DNA of 64,000 nucleotides from Luteimonas terrae (GCF_004358165.1 NZ_SMTG01000002.1:1054001-1118000), one strand, 5' to 3'; shown: positions 1-9,028, counted from the stretch's first letter. Program-made: numbers and translations. The notes: generated from the sequence alone by a model not told the origin.

Positions 1-1616
1 AACTCGACGCGGTAAGGCTGGTCGATGCTCTGGTTGATGTCGTAATAGAACTGCGGATTGGTGAAGTTGCGCTCGGTCGACAACAGATCGACCTGCTTGA
101 ACTTCACGCCCATCTTCAGCGTGTGGCCTTCCCAGCCGTTGAAGGTCAGGTCGTTCTGGAAGGACCAGCCCTTCTGCCCCTTGTCCTGGTTGCCCGAACC
201 CGGACCGGAGCTGACGACGTTGGCGATGTTCTCGCGGAAACCGGTGGTGTCGCCGAAGTCGGATACGGTCAGGATGTAGCCGTTGCCGCCGACAAGTGGC
301 GCCTGCACCCACGCAGAATCCTCGTAGGTCACGTGCATGTCGTTGAGCCAGCGCTCGCCGCTGTACTGCCAGCGCAGGTCGTAGCGGCTGACGTCGTTGT
401 CGATGAAGCTCGCGCGATCGACGGTGAAGGCGCCATCGTTGCGGATGGTTTCCTCCTCGCGACGCAGCTGCGTCGACAGTTCGACCAGATTGAAGTCGTC
501 GACCTGCCAGCTCAGCTTGCCGAAATACATGTCCTGCTTGAACGGCGAGTTGCTGGGGCCAATCCCTGCGATCAGATCGGCAGGCACGTCACCCACGTCG
601 TAGCGGCTGTCGGCGAGCAGCTCGAGGGTCTTGGGCGTCATGTACTCCTTCGCCTCGTAGGCGACGAAGAAGTGCAGCTTGTCCTCGATGATCGGGCCAC
701 CGAAGCTGGCACCGTACTGCTCCTCCTTCGAATCGACCTTGTTGCCGCTGGCGAGCTCGGCCGGCGTGCGCGCGCGCCATTCGCTGGCCGTGCGATCCCA
801 GAAGAAGCTGCCTTCGAATTCGTTGGTGCCGCTGCGGGTCGCAGCGACGATGGCAGCCGAACTGATCTGGTCGAACTCGGCCTTGTAGTTCGAGGTGATG
901 ACCTTGTACTCGCCGATCGCCGACTGTGGGAACGGGTTGCCGCGGCTCGAATCCTGGCCCGGCACGCCGCCCGGCAGCGTGTAGCTCTTCTGGCCAACGC
1001 CGTCGATGAAGACGTTGATGTTGTTGGCCGACTGGCCACCCGAACGCAGCTTGCTGTTTCCGTTCGAATCCTGCTGGAAAACCATGCCCGGCACGGTGTC
1101 GGCAAAGGCGAGGAAGTTGCGCGTGCCCTGCGGCAGCGATTCGATCTGCTTCTGCGACACGTAGGTCGCAACTTCGGACGTGCGGCTCTCGACCAGCGCC
1201 GCGGCGGTGACAGTCACGGTATCGAGATCCTGCGCCTCACCCGCGGGCGCGGCTTCGGCAACACCACCCACGCCGAGATTGAGCGTTGCGGTCTGACCGA
1301 CTGCGATCGTCACGGTCTGCGACGAACTCTGCCCGTTCGCGTCGACCTGCAGGCGATACGTTCCCGGCGGAAGGCCGGCGAGGTTGTAATTGCCGTTGCC
1401 CGTGACCTGCACCGCGCGCGTGAGCCCCGTTGCGGTATTGACCGCGGTCACGCGAGCGTCGGTTGCAGGCGCGGAATCGACCATGACCTGGCCACGGATC
1501 GTGCCGGCGGTGGACTGTGCGAGCAGCGTCGGCGCAGCCATCGCCAGGCAGCTTCCCAGCGCAATGCTGAGCAATGAGCGCGAAAATGCGCGCGGACGGG
1601 GGGAAAAAGGTGTCAT
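1..1616 (-). CDS. TonB-dependent receptor, Oar-like (3' end outside window)
   Basis: Outer-membrane, TonB-energised transporter; only the first 538 codons lie in the window and the frame is still open at base 1. The start at 1616 gives a signal peptide ending near TLLAQ (about residue 26). A carboxypeptidase-regulatory-like beta domain follows (about residues 30-110, with NYNLAGLPPGTYRLQV), then a TonB-box-like LDTVTVTA and a plug domain containing IESLPQGTRNFLAFADTVPG. That order is typical of Oar-like receptors of xanthomonads. The substrate cannot be read from sequence. The LacI regulator gene lies upstream on the same strand, which suggests but does not prove sugar-linked control. Confidence 0.9.
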   Translation of the reverse strand, partial: MTPFSPRPRAFSRSLLSIALGSCLAMAAPTLLAQSTAGTIRGQVMVDSAPATDARVTAVNTATGLTRAVQVTGNGNYNLAGLPPGTYRLQVDANGQSSSQTVTIAVGQTATLNLGVGGVAEAAPAGEAQDLDTVTVTAAALVESRTSEVATYVSQKQIESLPQGTRNFLAFADTVPGMVFQQDSNGNSKLRSGGQSANNINVFIDGVGQKSYTLPGGVPGQDSSRGNPFPQSAIGEYKVITSNYKAEFDQISSAAIVAATRSGTNEFEGSFFWDRTASEWRARTPAELASGNKVDSKEEQYGASFGGPIIEDKLHFFVAYEAKEYMTPKTLELLADSRYDVGDVPADLIAGIGPSNSPFKQDMYFGKLSWQVDDFNLVELSTQLRREEETIRNDGAFTVDRASFIDNDVSRYDLRWQYSGERWLNDMHVTYEDSAWVQAPLVGGNGYILTVSDFGDTTGFRENIANVVSSGPGSGNQDKGQKGWSFQNDLTFNGWEGHTLKMGVKFKQVDLLSTERNFTNPQFYYDINQSIDQPYRVE

Positions 1617-1842
1617 GTCGTCGGTCTCTATCTTCAGGGGATGTTTGTACGGACGGCATTCCCGCCATCCTGTGCACCACTGCAGCTGCAGCAACGCGGT
1701 TGCGTCATCTCGAACGTCCGTCGGAGGGGCGCATCCATCGAGCCGACACGCGACGACGCCCGCGCCCCCCTGCGCGCACAAGCGTCTTCGGTATCGGACT
1801 TGATGTCATGCAACCCCTCCCAAGGTGCCGACGGCGACCCGG

Positions 1843-2883
1843 TCATGGCCGGGTCGACGGCTCTCCACTGGACGTCAGCGATGCGGCAGAGCCGCTCGAA
1901 TCACGGATCACGAGCGCGGGTTCGAGCAGGACGGACTGTGTGGTGGGGTCCGTGCGCCCGGATGCTTCGATCTCCAGCAACGCCTTCAACGCGCGTGCGC
2001 CCAGTTCAGCGATGTCGACGCGCATCGTCGTTAGCGATGGGTGAACGTAGCGTGCAAGTGGAATGTCGTCGAAACCCACCACTGCAACATCTGCAGGCGT
2101 GCGCACACCGCCACGCCCCAATGCATACAGACATCCGATCGCCATCATGTCGTTGGCCGCGAACACCGCATCGGGTCGCATCTCCAGTGCGAGCAATGCC
2201 TGCCCTGCACGATGGCCCGAATCCTCGTCGAACTGGCCGGGCAACTCCCACGGCGTGTAGTCGGCACCGGCTTCGGCCAGCGCGTCGCGATACCCGCGAC
2301 GTCGCTCGCGCGCATCGTCGTTGTCTTCGGGGCCGCCGATGAAGGCGATGCGGCGATGCCCCTCCGCGACGAGGTGCGCGACCATCGTGCGCGCACCGCC
2401 ATAGTTGTCGATGCCGATGGCCGCGTGCGGACGGCCCTGCGCGGCGTTCATCAGCACCATCGGCAGGCTGGCATCGACATTGCGGGCGAGGAAGTCGGTG
2501 TCGTGCACGTACGGCGACATCAGCAGCAGGCCGTCGACGCGGCCGCGCATCGCACGCAAGGCGGCGCCCTGCTCTTCGGGATTGCCGTGGTAGCTCGACA
2601 CCAGCAGGTGCTGGCCGCGAGTCCGCGCCACCTGGTCGATGCCGCGCATCAGCTCGGAGAAGAACTCGCCATGCAGGTCGGGCAGCACCACGCCGACGGT
2701 CTGGGTGCGGCGGCTGCTGAGGCTGCGGGCCGCGTGATGGGGGCTGTAACGGAGCTCGGCGGACACGGCCAGCACACGCTCACGGACTGCCTCGGCGACG
2801 TTCTGGTGGCCGTTGAGCGCCCGTGACACCGTGGCCACCGACACGCCGGCCGCCTTGGCCACATCCTTGATCGTGACGCTCAA
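1843..2883 (-). CDS. LacI-family transcriptional regulator
   Basis: 346-residue repressor-type regulator of normal family length. The N-terminal helix-turn-helix occupies about residues 3-24 (TIKDVAKAAGVSVATVSRAL), followed by the hinge segment YSPHHAARSLSSRRTQT and a periplasmic-binding-protein-like effector domain (GVVLPDLHGEFFSELMRGI, VAVVGFDDIPLARYVHPSLT). It lies 226 bases upstream of the TonB-dependent receptor on the same strand and probably controls it and itself. The ligand is not deducible. A LacI-type operator-like motif sits directly upstream of the start. Confidence 0.93.
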   Translation of the reverse strand: MSVTIKDVAKAAGVSVATVSRALNGHQNVAEAVRERVLAVSAELRYSPHHAARSLSSRRTQTVGVVLPDLHGEFFSELMRGIDQVARTRGQHLLVSSYHGNPEEQGAALRAMRGRVDGLLLMSPYVHDTDFLARNVDASLPMVLMNAAQGRPHAAIGIDNYGGARTMVAHLVAEGHRRIAFIGGPEDNDDARERRRGYRDALAEAGADYTPWELPGQFDEDSGHRAGQALLALEMRPDAVFAANDMMAIGCLYALGRGGVRTPADVAVVGFDDIPLARYVHPSLTTMRVDIAELGARALKALLEIEASGRTDPTTQSVLLEPALVIRDSSGSAASLTSSGEPSTRP

Positions 2884-2916
2884 GCCCCACCTCCGCGCAC
2901 TCGCGATGGCGGGACT

Positions 2917-2928
2917 GTAAGCGTTTCC
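2917..2928. promoter_or_regulatory. possible LacI-family operator upstream of the regulator gene
   Basis: The motif GTAAGCGTTTCC, about 34 bases before the LacI-family start codon, has the central pyrimidine-purine core (AGCGTT) and partial dyad symmetry of LacI/GalR operators. Two CATGTAA repeats 11 bases apart follow at 2936 and 2947. Autoregulation is an inference from position and resemblance only. Confidence 0.3.
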
Positions 2929-3029
2929 ACAATGTCATGTAAACCGCATGTAACGGCGAAACCGATGCTGCACTGCACGATAACTGCGACGATCTGCGCG
3001 CTATTGCGCCGATCGTGCGGGGCATGCAA

Positions 3030-3329
3030 TCAGGGCAGGACCTTGCGGAACGGGCGCACCTCGACCCGCGCGTAGACGCCCGCGGCCACATAGGGATCGA
3101 CATCCGCCCAGGCGCGCGCCGCCGCCAGCGACTCGAACTCGGCGATGACGATGCTGCCGGTGAACCCCGCCGGACCCGGATCCTCGGCATCGATCGCCGG
3201 ACACGGCCCGGCCAGCAGCAGTCGCCCTGCATCCCGCAGCTCGGTCAGCCGGGCGAGGTGCGCCGGTCGCGCCTCACCGCGCCTGGCCAGCACATCCTGT
3301 CCGTCGTAGCCTTCGATCGCGTACCACAT
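3030..3329 (-). CDS. YciI family protein
   Basis: Small 99-residue protein of the YciI/dimeric alpha-beta barrel family, which matches the usual family length when translated from ATG 3329 ([12 protein letters not shown]). A GTG nine bases upstream is possible but less likely. It keeps the family layout: an N-terminal strand, [11 protein letters not shown] followed by [11 protein letters not shown], and the segment [20 protein letters not shown] near the end, containing the conserved aspartate and proline. E. coli YciI-like proteins are of uncertain function. It is a stand-alone gene divergent from scpA. Confidence 0.85.
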   Translation of the reverse strand: MWYAIEGYDGQDVLARRGEARPAHLARLTELRDAGRLLLAGPCPAIDAEDPGPAGFTGSIVIAEFESLAAARAWADVDPYVAAGVYARVEVRPFRKVLP

Positions 3330-3707
3330 GTCGCGCACCCCGCAGCGGAAAGCGCCGCAGTGTAGCGGCGCGTCCGCTGGACATGCGCGCTGGCGAACGC
3401 GTACCCTGTGCGCCAGCCATCGGCCGGCTTACCGCCCGGCACCTGCACTCAGGTCTGCCACGCGGTCTTTCCACCGGCCCGGTCCAACGCCCTCTCGATC
3501 TCCGCGCCTGCCCTGCCTGCAGACGCGCGTCGCGCTTGGCGCCGACCGACGCACCTGTTCCGCAGCACCGTTTTCCCGCGCAGGCCGGAGCCGCGCACCG
3601 GCTGGACCCGCATCGCGGCCTGCCGTTCCGTCGCCCCGTCCTGCCAGCGATCCACCGACCGTGATCCGAATTTCGCGCGTGAGCGCACCGCCGCTGTCGC
3701 ATATCGA
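3330..3707. other. non-coding divergent region between yciI and scpA
   Basis: About 380 bases without a credible gene. Open frames exist on both strands, but their translations are arginine/proline-rich composition artefacts. No clear repeat, terminator or near-consensus promoter was found. It must carry the promoters for yciI (minus) and scpA-scpB-rluB (plus). Confidence 0.5.
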
Positions 3708-4613
3708 ATGACACAGCCCGCCCCAGACGCCCCGGCGTCCGACAATCCCGCCAGGCCGCAGCAGCAGGAATTCCCGCTGGCGCTTGCGCTGGTGCACGGC
3801 CAGCCGGTGCTGCAGATCCCGCAGGATCTGTACATCCCGCCGGACGCGCTGGAAGTCATCCTCGAAGCCTTCGAAGGTCCTCTGGACCTGCTGCTGTACC
3901 TGATCCGCCGCCAGAACCTCGACATCCTCGACATCCCGGTCGCCGACATCACCCGGCAGTACGTCGACTACATCAACGTGATGCAGGAGCTGCGCTTCGA
4001 ACTGGCCGCCGAATATCTGGTGATGGCCGCGATCCTGGCCGAGATCAAGTCGCGGATGCTGCTGCCGCGGCCGCCGGTCGAGGAAGGCGAGGAAGGCGAC
4101 CCGCGCGCCGAGCTGGTGCGCCGGCTGCAGGAGTACGAACGCTTCAAGCAGGCGGCCGAGGACATCGACCGCCTGCCGCGGCAGGACCGCGACACCACGC
4201 CGGCGCAGGCCGCGCTGCCCGAGCAGCCGGTCAACCGCGACCCGCCGCCGGTGGATCTGCGCGAGATGCTGCTGGCCCTGCACGACGTGCTCAAGCGCGC
4301 CGAGCTGTTCACCGGCCACGCGATCCGCCGCGATGCGCTGAGCGTGCGCCAGCGGATGGGCGAAGTGCTGACGCGGCTGGCAGGCGGCCACTTCCACCGC
4401 TTCGAGTCGCTGTTCGAGCCGGAAGAAGGACGACTGGGCGTCGTGGTGACGTTCCTGTCGATTCTCGAACTCACCAAGGAACGCCTGCTCGACATCGTGC
4501 AGGAGGCGCCGCTGGCGCCGATCTACATCAAGTCGCTTGCCGACGCCGACGGCAGCGCGCCGCCGACCGCGTTCTCCAGCGAGTTCGACGACGACGTTCC
4601 CGAACAGCCCTGA
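3708..4613 (+). CDS. scpA: segregation and condensation protein A
   Basis: Kleisin subunit of the SMC-ScpAB condensin, which helps compact and segregate the chromosome. The 301-residue product begins at ATG 3708; upstream sequence in the same frame is low-complexity and not kleisin-like. The ScpA signature is clear: FEGPLDLLLYLIRRQNLDIL then PVADITRQYVDYI and EYLVMAAILAEIKSRMLLPR (about residues 60-130), and a C-terminal winged-helix segment (VVVTFLSILELTKERLLDI). It is the first gene of scpA-scpB-rluB; scpB starts 27 bases downstream. No strong Shine-Dalgarno sequence precedes the start. Confidence 0.95.
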   Translation: MTQPAPDAPASDNPARPQQQEFPLALALVHGQPVLQIPQDLYIPPDALEVILEAFEGPLDLLLYLIRRQNLDILDIPVADITRQYVDYINVMQELRFELAAEYLVMAAILAEIKSRMLLPRPPVEEGEEGDPRAELVRRLQEYERFKQAAEDIDRLPRQDRDTTPAQAALPEQPVNRDPPPVDLREMLLALHDVLKRAELFTGHAIRRDALSVRQRMGEVLTRLAGGHFHRFESLFEPEEGRLGVVVTFLSILELTKERLLDIVQEAPLAPIYIKSLADADGSAPPTAFSSEFDDDVPEQP

Positions 4614-4639
4614 CCACCGAACACGATCCAAGAGATCCG

Positions 4640-5491
4640 ATGGACCAGACCTTCATCAATCGCATCGTCGAGGCCGCCCTGCTCGCCTCCTCGCAGCCGC
4701 TGACCGTGGCGCAGCTCGAGCTGCTGTTCACGCTTGACGAGCCCGCGCCCGATGGCGCGATCAAGCAGGCGCTCGTCGACCTCCAGGCCGCCTGCGCCGA
4801 GCGCGGCGTCGAACTGGTGGAACTGGCCTCGGGCTGGCGCTACCAGGTGCGCGGCGATGTGCACGGCTGGGTCGCCCGCCTGTGGACCGAGCGCCAGACG
4901 AAGTACACACGCGCCACGCTGGAAACCCTGGCGCTGATCGCCTACCGCCAGCCGATCACCCGCGGCGAGATCGAACAGGTCCGCGGCGTGGCCACCAACA
5001 GCAACATCATCAAGGCGCTGGAAGAGCGCGAGTGGATCCGCGTGGTCGGCCACCGCGACATGCCCGGCCGCCCGGAACTGCTGGGCACCACCAAGGGCTT
5101 CCTCGACTACTTCGGCCTGCGTCGGCTCGACGACCTGCCGCCGCTGTCGGAACTCAAGGATTTCGCCGAACTCGATCCGCAGCTGCGTTTCGCCGGCAGC
5201 GACACGCCCGAGGACCGCACGGTTGGCGGCGTGGCCGCACCCGGCGACGACGACCTCGCCGCGAACGACGGCACGCACGACGCGTCCGGTGACGACGCGG
5301 CACCCGAACACCGCGACGACGCGTCCGACGACAGCGCCGCCGCATCCGAACCCGTGGTCGACGCCGGCGATGTCGCCGATGCCGACGACGACGCCCTGTC
5401 GCCCGACGATGCGTCCGGCGACGACACCGAAACACCCGAACCAGACAACGCCCTCGCCGCAGACGGCGACAGCGACCGGAGCCATTCATGA
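4640..5491 (+). CDS. scpB: segregation and condensation protein B, with acidic C-terminal tail
   Basis: Partner of ScpA in the SMC condensin. The conserved tandem winged-helix core occupies about residues 1-180 (ALLASSQPLTVAQLELLF, TLETLALIAYRQPITRGEIE, RPELLGTTKGFLDYFGLRRL). The remaining roughly 90 residues are an aspartate/alanine-rich, probably disordered tail (repeated DDA and DDAS runs). The core alone matches the usual size of ScpB; the tail makes it longer. The last codons overlap rluB by ATGA, so the two are translationally coupled. Confidence 0.94.
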   Translation: MDQTFINRIVEAALLASSQPLTVAQLELLFTLDEPAPDGAIKQALVDLQAACAERGVELVELASGWRYQVRGDVHGWVARLWTERQTKYTRATLETLALIAYRQPITRGEIEQVRGVATNSNIIKALEEREWIRVVGHRDMPGRPELLGTTKGFLDYFGLRRLDDLPPLSELKDFAELDPQLRFAGSDTPEDRTVGGVAAPGDDDLAANDGTHDASGDDAAPEHRDDASDDSAAASEPVVDAGDVADADDDALSPDDASGDDTETPEPDNALAADGDSDRSHS

Positions 5492-7155
5492 CGCAACAAC
5501 GCAACACCGACAAACCCGCCCGTTCCCCGCTCTCGCTCAAGCGTGGCGACGCCGCGGCCGTCGACGCCGCCCCCAAGCTCGAAGAGCGCCTGCACAAGGT
5601 GCTCGCGCAGGCCGGCCTGGGCTCGCGCCGCGCGCTGGAACAGCGCATCGCCGACGGCCTTGTCAAGGTCAACGGCGAGACCGCGCAGACCGGCATGTCG
5701 ATCAAGGGCGGTGACCGCATCGAACTCGACGGCAAGACCTTCGTCGCCAGTGCGCTGACCGAGCCGGCCCGCGTGCTGATCTACAACAAGCCCGAAGGCG
5801 AAGTGACCACGCGCGAAGATCCCGAGGGTCGCCCGACCATCTTCGACGCCCTGCCCGCGCTCAAGGGCGCGCGCTGGATCGCGATCGGCCGCCTCGACAT
5901 CAACACCACCGGCCTGCTGCTGCTGACCACCGACGGCGAGCTCGCGAACGCGATGATGCATCCGTCGTACGAGGTCGAGCGCGAGTACGTGTGCCGCGTG
6001 CGCGCGCCGGAAGGCGAGGACGTGGTGTCGGAGAAGATCGTCGACCGCCTCAAGCGCGGCGTCGCGCTGGACGACGGCCCGGCCAAGTTCGACGACATCG
6101 AGCGCATCGGCGGCACCGAGTCGCACGACTGGTTCCAGGTCCTGCTCAAGGAAGGCCGCAATCGCGAAGTGCGCCGCCTGTGGGAATCGCAGGGCTGCCA
6201 GGTCAGCCGCCTCAAGCGCGTGCGCTACGGCAAGGTCGCACTGCCGCAGCCGCTGCTGCGCGGCCAGTCGCAGGAGCTGCCCGATGCGCAGGTCGAAGCG
6301 CTGCGCAAGGAACTCAAGCTCGAGGAAGGTCCGCCGCCGGCACTGACGCTGCAGCCGGTGATCGGCCAGCGCAAGGCCGCCAAGTCGACCGTGCATCTGG
6401 GCAAGGGTGGCGCGGGCAAGGCCTACGTCAACGGCCAGAACAGCGGCGCCGACGAAGGCCGTGAACTGCGCCGCTTCGACCATGTGCGCGAGGATCGCGG
6501 CCGTGGCCGGGGTGGCCCGCGCGGCGCGTTCGGCAAGAGCGGGCACGGCGGCCTGACGGTCAGCGGCGACGCCGCGGCCAAGCAGTCGCAGAAGCCGTTC
6601 AAGCAGCGCGCCGACAAGGGCGCGCGTGCGTTGCCCGAAGGCAACCCTGCCGCGTTCCGCACCTGGTACGTGCCCGACGGCGTGGACACCGGCCCGACCG
6701 GCCACCGCAACGCCGACGGCCGCGGCCCGAAGAAGCCCTGGGGCGGCGCAGGCGCCGGCGCAGGCCCGAAGAAGCGTGGTCCCGGTGGTCCGGGCGGCGC
6801 AGGCCAGGGTGCGCGCGGTCCGGGCGGCGGCGGTCCGCGTGGCGCGGGCGGCGGCGGACAGGGTCCATGGTCCTCGCGTCCGGCCGGTGCTGGCGGTGGT
6901 CCGGGGCGGCCGCGTGCGCCGTACGGCCATCCCGACAGCGCGCCGAGCTTCCCGTCCGACCATGCCAATCCGGGTGGCTTCAATCCCAACGCCGGCCCGC
7001 GTGGTCCACGTCCGGGCGGCCACCGCGGCCCGAAGGGTCCGGGCGGTCTCGGCGGTCGTGGTCCCGGTGGTCCGGGCGGCGGTCGCGGTCCGGGCGGACG
7101 TCCGCCGGGCGGCGGCAACCGCGGCCCGCGCGGCGGCGGCGGTGGCGGTCGCTGA
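5488..7155 (+). CDS. rluB: 23S rRNA pseudouridine synthase RluB with glycine-rich tail
   Basis: RsuA/RluB-family pseudouridine synthase; RluB modifies U2605 (E. coli numbering) of 23S rRNA. After a short lysine/arginine-containing N terminus there is an S4 RNA-binding domain (RLHKVLAQAGLGSRRALEQRI, about residues 32-80). The catalytic domain follows with IGRLDINTTGLLLLTTDGEL (catalytic Asp in GRLD) and the RRLWESQGCQVSRLKRVRYG segment. From about residue 300 the protein is an extremely Gly/Pro/Arg-rich low-complexity tail, giving 555 residues, far longer than the catalytic core needs. Such tails are common on RNA-binding enzymes in this family. Third gene of the scpAB operon; a strong hairpin follows. 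Confidence 0.93.
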   Translation: MTQQRNTDKPARSPLSLKRGDAAAVDAAPKLEERLHKVLAQAGLGSRRALEQRIADGLVKVNGETAQTGMSIKGGDRIELDGKTFVASALTEPARVLIYNKPEGEVTTREDPEGRPTIFDALPALKGARWIAIGRLDINTTGLLLLTTDGELANAMMHPSYEVEREYVCRVRAPEGEDVVSEKIVDRLKRGVALDDGPAKFDDIERIGGTESHDWFQVLLKEGRNREVRRLWESQGCQVSRLKRVRYGKVALPQPLLRGQSQELPDAQVEALRKELKLEEGPPPALTLQPVIGQRKAAKSTVHLGKGGAGKAYVNGQNSGADEGRELRRFDHVREDRGRGRGGPRGAFGKSGHGGLTVSGDAAAKQSQKPFKQRADKGARALPEGNPAAFRTWYVPDGVDTGPTGHRNADGRGPKKPWGGAGAGAGPKKRGPGGPGGAGQGARGPGGGGPRGAGGGGQGPWSSRPAGAGGGPGRPRAPYGHPDSAPSFPSDHANPGGFNPNAGPRGPRPGGHRGPKGPGGLGGRGPGGPGGGRGPGGRPPGGGNRGPRGGGGGGR

Positions 7156-7179
7156 TCGCGACGCGTCGCGATGATCCGA

Positions 7180-7205
7180 CACACGGGGCCTTCGGGCCCC
7201 GTGTG
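7180..7205 (+). terminator. rho-independent-type terminator after rluB
   Basis: Perfect 11-bp stem CACACGGGGCC / GGCCCCGTGTG with a stable TTCG loop, 24 bases after the rluB stop, followed by a short GCGTTT tail. Confidence 0.8.
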
Positions 7206-7224
7206 CGTTTCGGGATTCGCTTCC

Positions 7225-7296
7225 TGTAGGAGCGGCCTATGGCCGCGATCAGGCTTTCCCGATAACGCCCCATCGCGGCCATGGGCCGCTCCTACA
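7225..7296. repeat. REP-type inverted pair (TGTAGGAGCGGC family)
   Basis: Two 25-bp arms face each other: TGTAGGAGCGGCC at 7225-7249 and its complement ending GGCCGCTCCTACA at 7272-7296, differing at one position and separated by 22 bases. The 5' GTAG followed by a GGAGCGGC palindrome is the classical design of REP elements linked to RAYT transposases; no RAYT gene is present here. It lies between the rluB terminator and the thioesterase start. Confidence 0.85.
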
Positions 7297-7321
7297 ATGG
7301 GTGTCCACATCGGGAACGCGC

Positions 7322-7771
7322 ATGACCATCACCGGCGACGCCATCAACGATCTGATCCGCGCCAACGTGCCCGCTGCCATGCACGGCATGATCCCGCCGC
7401 CCTGCCTGCTCGACATGCAGGGCGAGTTCCTCGAGTACGAAGACGGCCTGCGCATGTCGCTGCGCTTCCCCGTGCTGCCGCGCTACCGCAACCCGATGGG
7501 CAACATGCAGGGCGGCTTCATCGTCGCTGCACTCGACAACACGCTGGGGCCGTTCTCGTATCTGATCGCCCCGCCCAGCGTGACCGCGACGCTCAATACG
7601 CAGTACCTGCGACCAGTGTCACCGGATGCCACGCACATCGTCTGCGAAGCCCGTCTGGTCGCACGCACACGCAACGTGCTGCACCTCGCCGCCGAAGCGC
7701 GCAGCGAGGACGGCAAGGTCTTCGTACTGTGCCAGGCCACGCAGCAGATTCTGCCGCCGCGCGAGGCCTGA
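7322..7771 (+). CDS. PaaI-family (hotdog-fold) thioesterase
   Basis: 149-residue acyl-CoA thioesterase-like protein of the PaaI/YiiD hotdog group. It shows the family core: NPMGNMQGGFIVAALDNTLG (the HGG-type loop and catalytic acidic residue) followed by VTATLNTQYLRPVSPDATHI and GKVFVLCQAT. ATG 7322 is preferred over GTG 7301 because the REP element ends at 7296 and leaves no room for a leader. The natural substrate is not deducible. Confidence 0.85.
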   Translation: MTITGDAINDLIRANVPAAMHGMIPPPCLLDMQGEFLEYEDGLRMSLRFPVLPRYRNPMGNMQGGFIVAALDNTLGPFSYLIAPPSVTATLNTQYLRPVSPDATHIVCEARLVARTRNVLHLAAEARSEDGKVFVLCQATQQILPPREA

Positions 7772-7844
7772 CACTTCGCATCCGCTTCACCGTTTCGCCA
7801 TCGCCGCACCATCCGGGTTGTCGACACTGCCGTCCGCATCGCGG

Positions 7845-8970
7845 ATGGAGAGAAACGGCTTGGACCGGTACGCGGCATTCGAATGGGATCTGGTCGTGGT
7901 CGGCGCGAGTTTCGTCGGCGCGGCCTGCGCGCTCGCCGCGCGCGAGGCGGGGCTGCGGGTCTGCGTGCTCGAACGCAAGCACGATCCGGGCATCCGTCTG
8001 CACACGACCGGCATCATCGCCGCCGAAGCCTTCGCGCGGACGCGTCTGGGGCGGATGCCGGCGTCGCTGTACCGGGATGTGCCGCAGGTGCGCCTGTACG
8101 CGCCGCGCCTCGGCAGCGTGCGCCTGCAGGCCGACGACTACGCGTTCCTGACCACCGACACGCCGAACGTGATGCGCTGGCTGGCCGACGAATTGCGCGA
8201 CGCGGGCGTGTCCTTGCGCTTGATGCAGTCCTTCAGCGACGCACAACGCATCGACGAGGGCTGGCAGGTCGCCGGTCCCGGCAGCACGCGCTGGCTGGTG
8301 GGTGCCGATGGTGCGAAATCGCGCATTGCGCAGCGTGCGGGCCTCGGGCTGGTGCGCGATTTCCTCTACGGCGTGGAGCACGAATTCCATGGCGCCGCGC
8401 TGGACGAGCCCGACGCCCTGCACTGCTTCATCAGCCGCCGCTTCGCACCGGGCTACATCGGCTGGGCGGCGCAGTCGCCGACCGGCGTGCAGCTGGGTCT
8501 CGCATTCCGGCATCGAGCCGACCGTCGCGGCGTGCCGGACATCGCGGGATTCCGCGCGGCGGTCGCGGATCGAATCGGACTGCCGGCATCACGGACACCC
8601 GACGCCACGCGCGCCGGCCTGATTCCCTGCGGTGGCCCGGTCGCGCGCCTGTCGGCGCCGGGCGTGATTCTCACGGGCGACGCGGCCGGCATCGTGTCGC
8701 CGCTGACCGCCGGTGGCATCCATGCGGCATGGGGCGCATGGCGAAGCGGTCGGACATGCGATCGCGCAGCACCGCAGCGGCGCCGATGTCCTACCCGAAC
8801 GGATCGCCGAACGGATCGCGCCGCGATTTCGCGGCAAGCGGGTCCTGCGATGGGCCTTCGATCGCTTCCAGATGGACTGGCCGGTCGACCTGCTGCTGCA
8901 TTCGCCACTTCTGCGCCGTGCGGCCGAGCAGGTCTACTTCCATCGTCGTGGACGCCGCCAGCGCGATTGA
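7845..8970 (+). pseudogene. FAD-dependent oxidoreductase (geranylgeranyl-reductase-like), frameshifted
   Basis: Flavoprotein with an N-terminal Rossmann fold (WDLVVVGASFVGAACALAAREAG), a second FAD motif (ILTGDAAGIVSPLTAGGIHAA) and a geranylgeranyl-reductase/FixC-like layout. The reading frame breaks at the GGGG run 8731-8734. Removing one G joins GGIHAAW to AHGEAVGHAIAQH, which continues in the next frame to the stop at 8970. As read, the first frame runs on into unrelated sequence. A real inactivating mutation and a homopolymer sequencing error cannot be told apart here. Start: ATG 7845, or TTG 7860 preceded by GGAGAG. Confidence 0.75.
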
Positions 8971-8981
8971 GCCGCAGATAC

Positions 8982-9010
8982 GACGACGCGCCCACGAGGG
9001 GCGCGTCGTC
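8982..9010. terminator. bidirectional hairpin between convergent genes
   Basis: Perfect 11-bp stem GACGACGCGCC / GGCGCGTCGTC with a 7-base loop, placed between the stop of the flavoprotein frame and the stop of the desaturase gene. There is a short CTTG tail rather than a T run. Confidence 0.65.
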
Positions 9011-9028
9011 TTGCCACGGATGTGAGTC

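Noticed and set aside
3339-3711. Possible small genes between yciI and scpA
   Set aside because: Translations are Arg/Pro-rich on both strands with no ribosome site.
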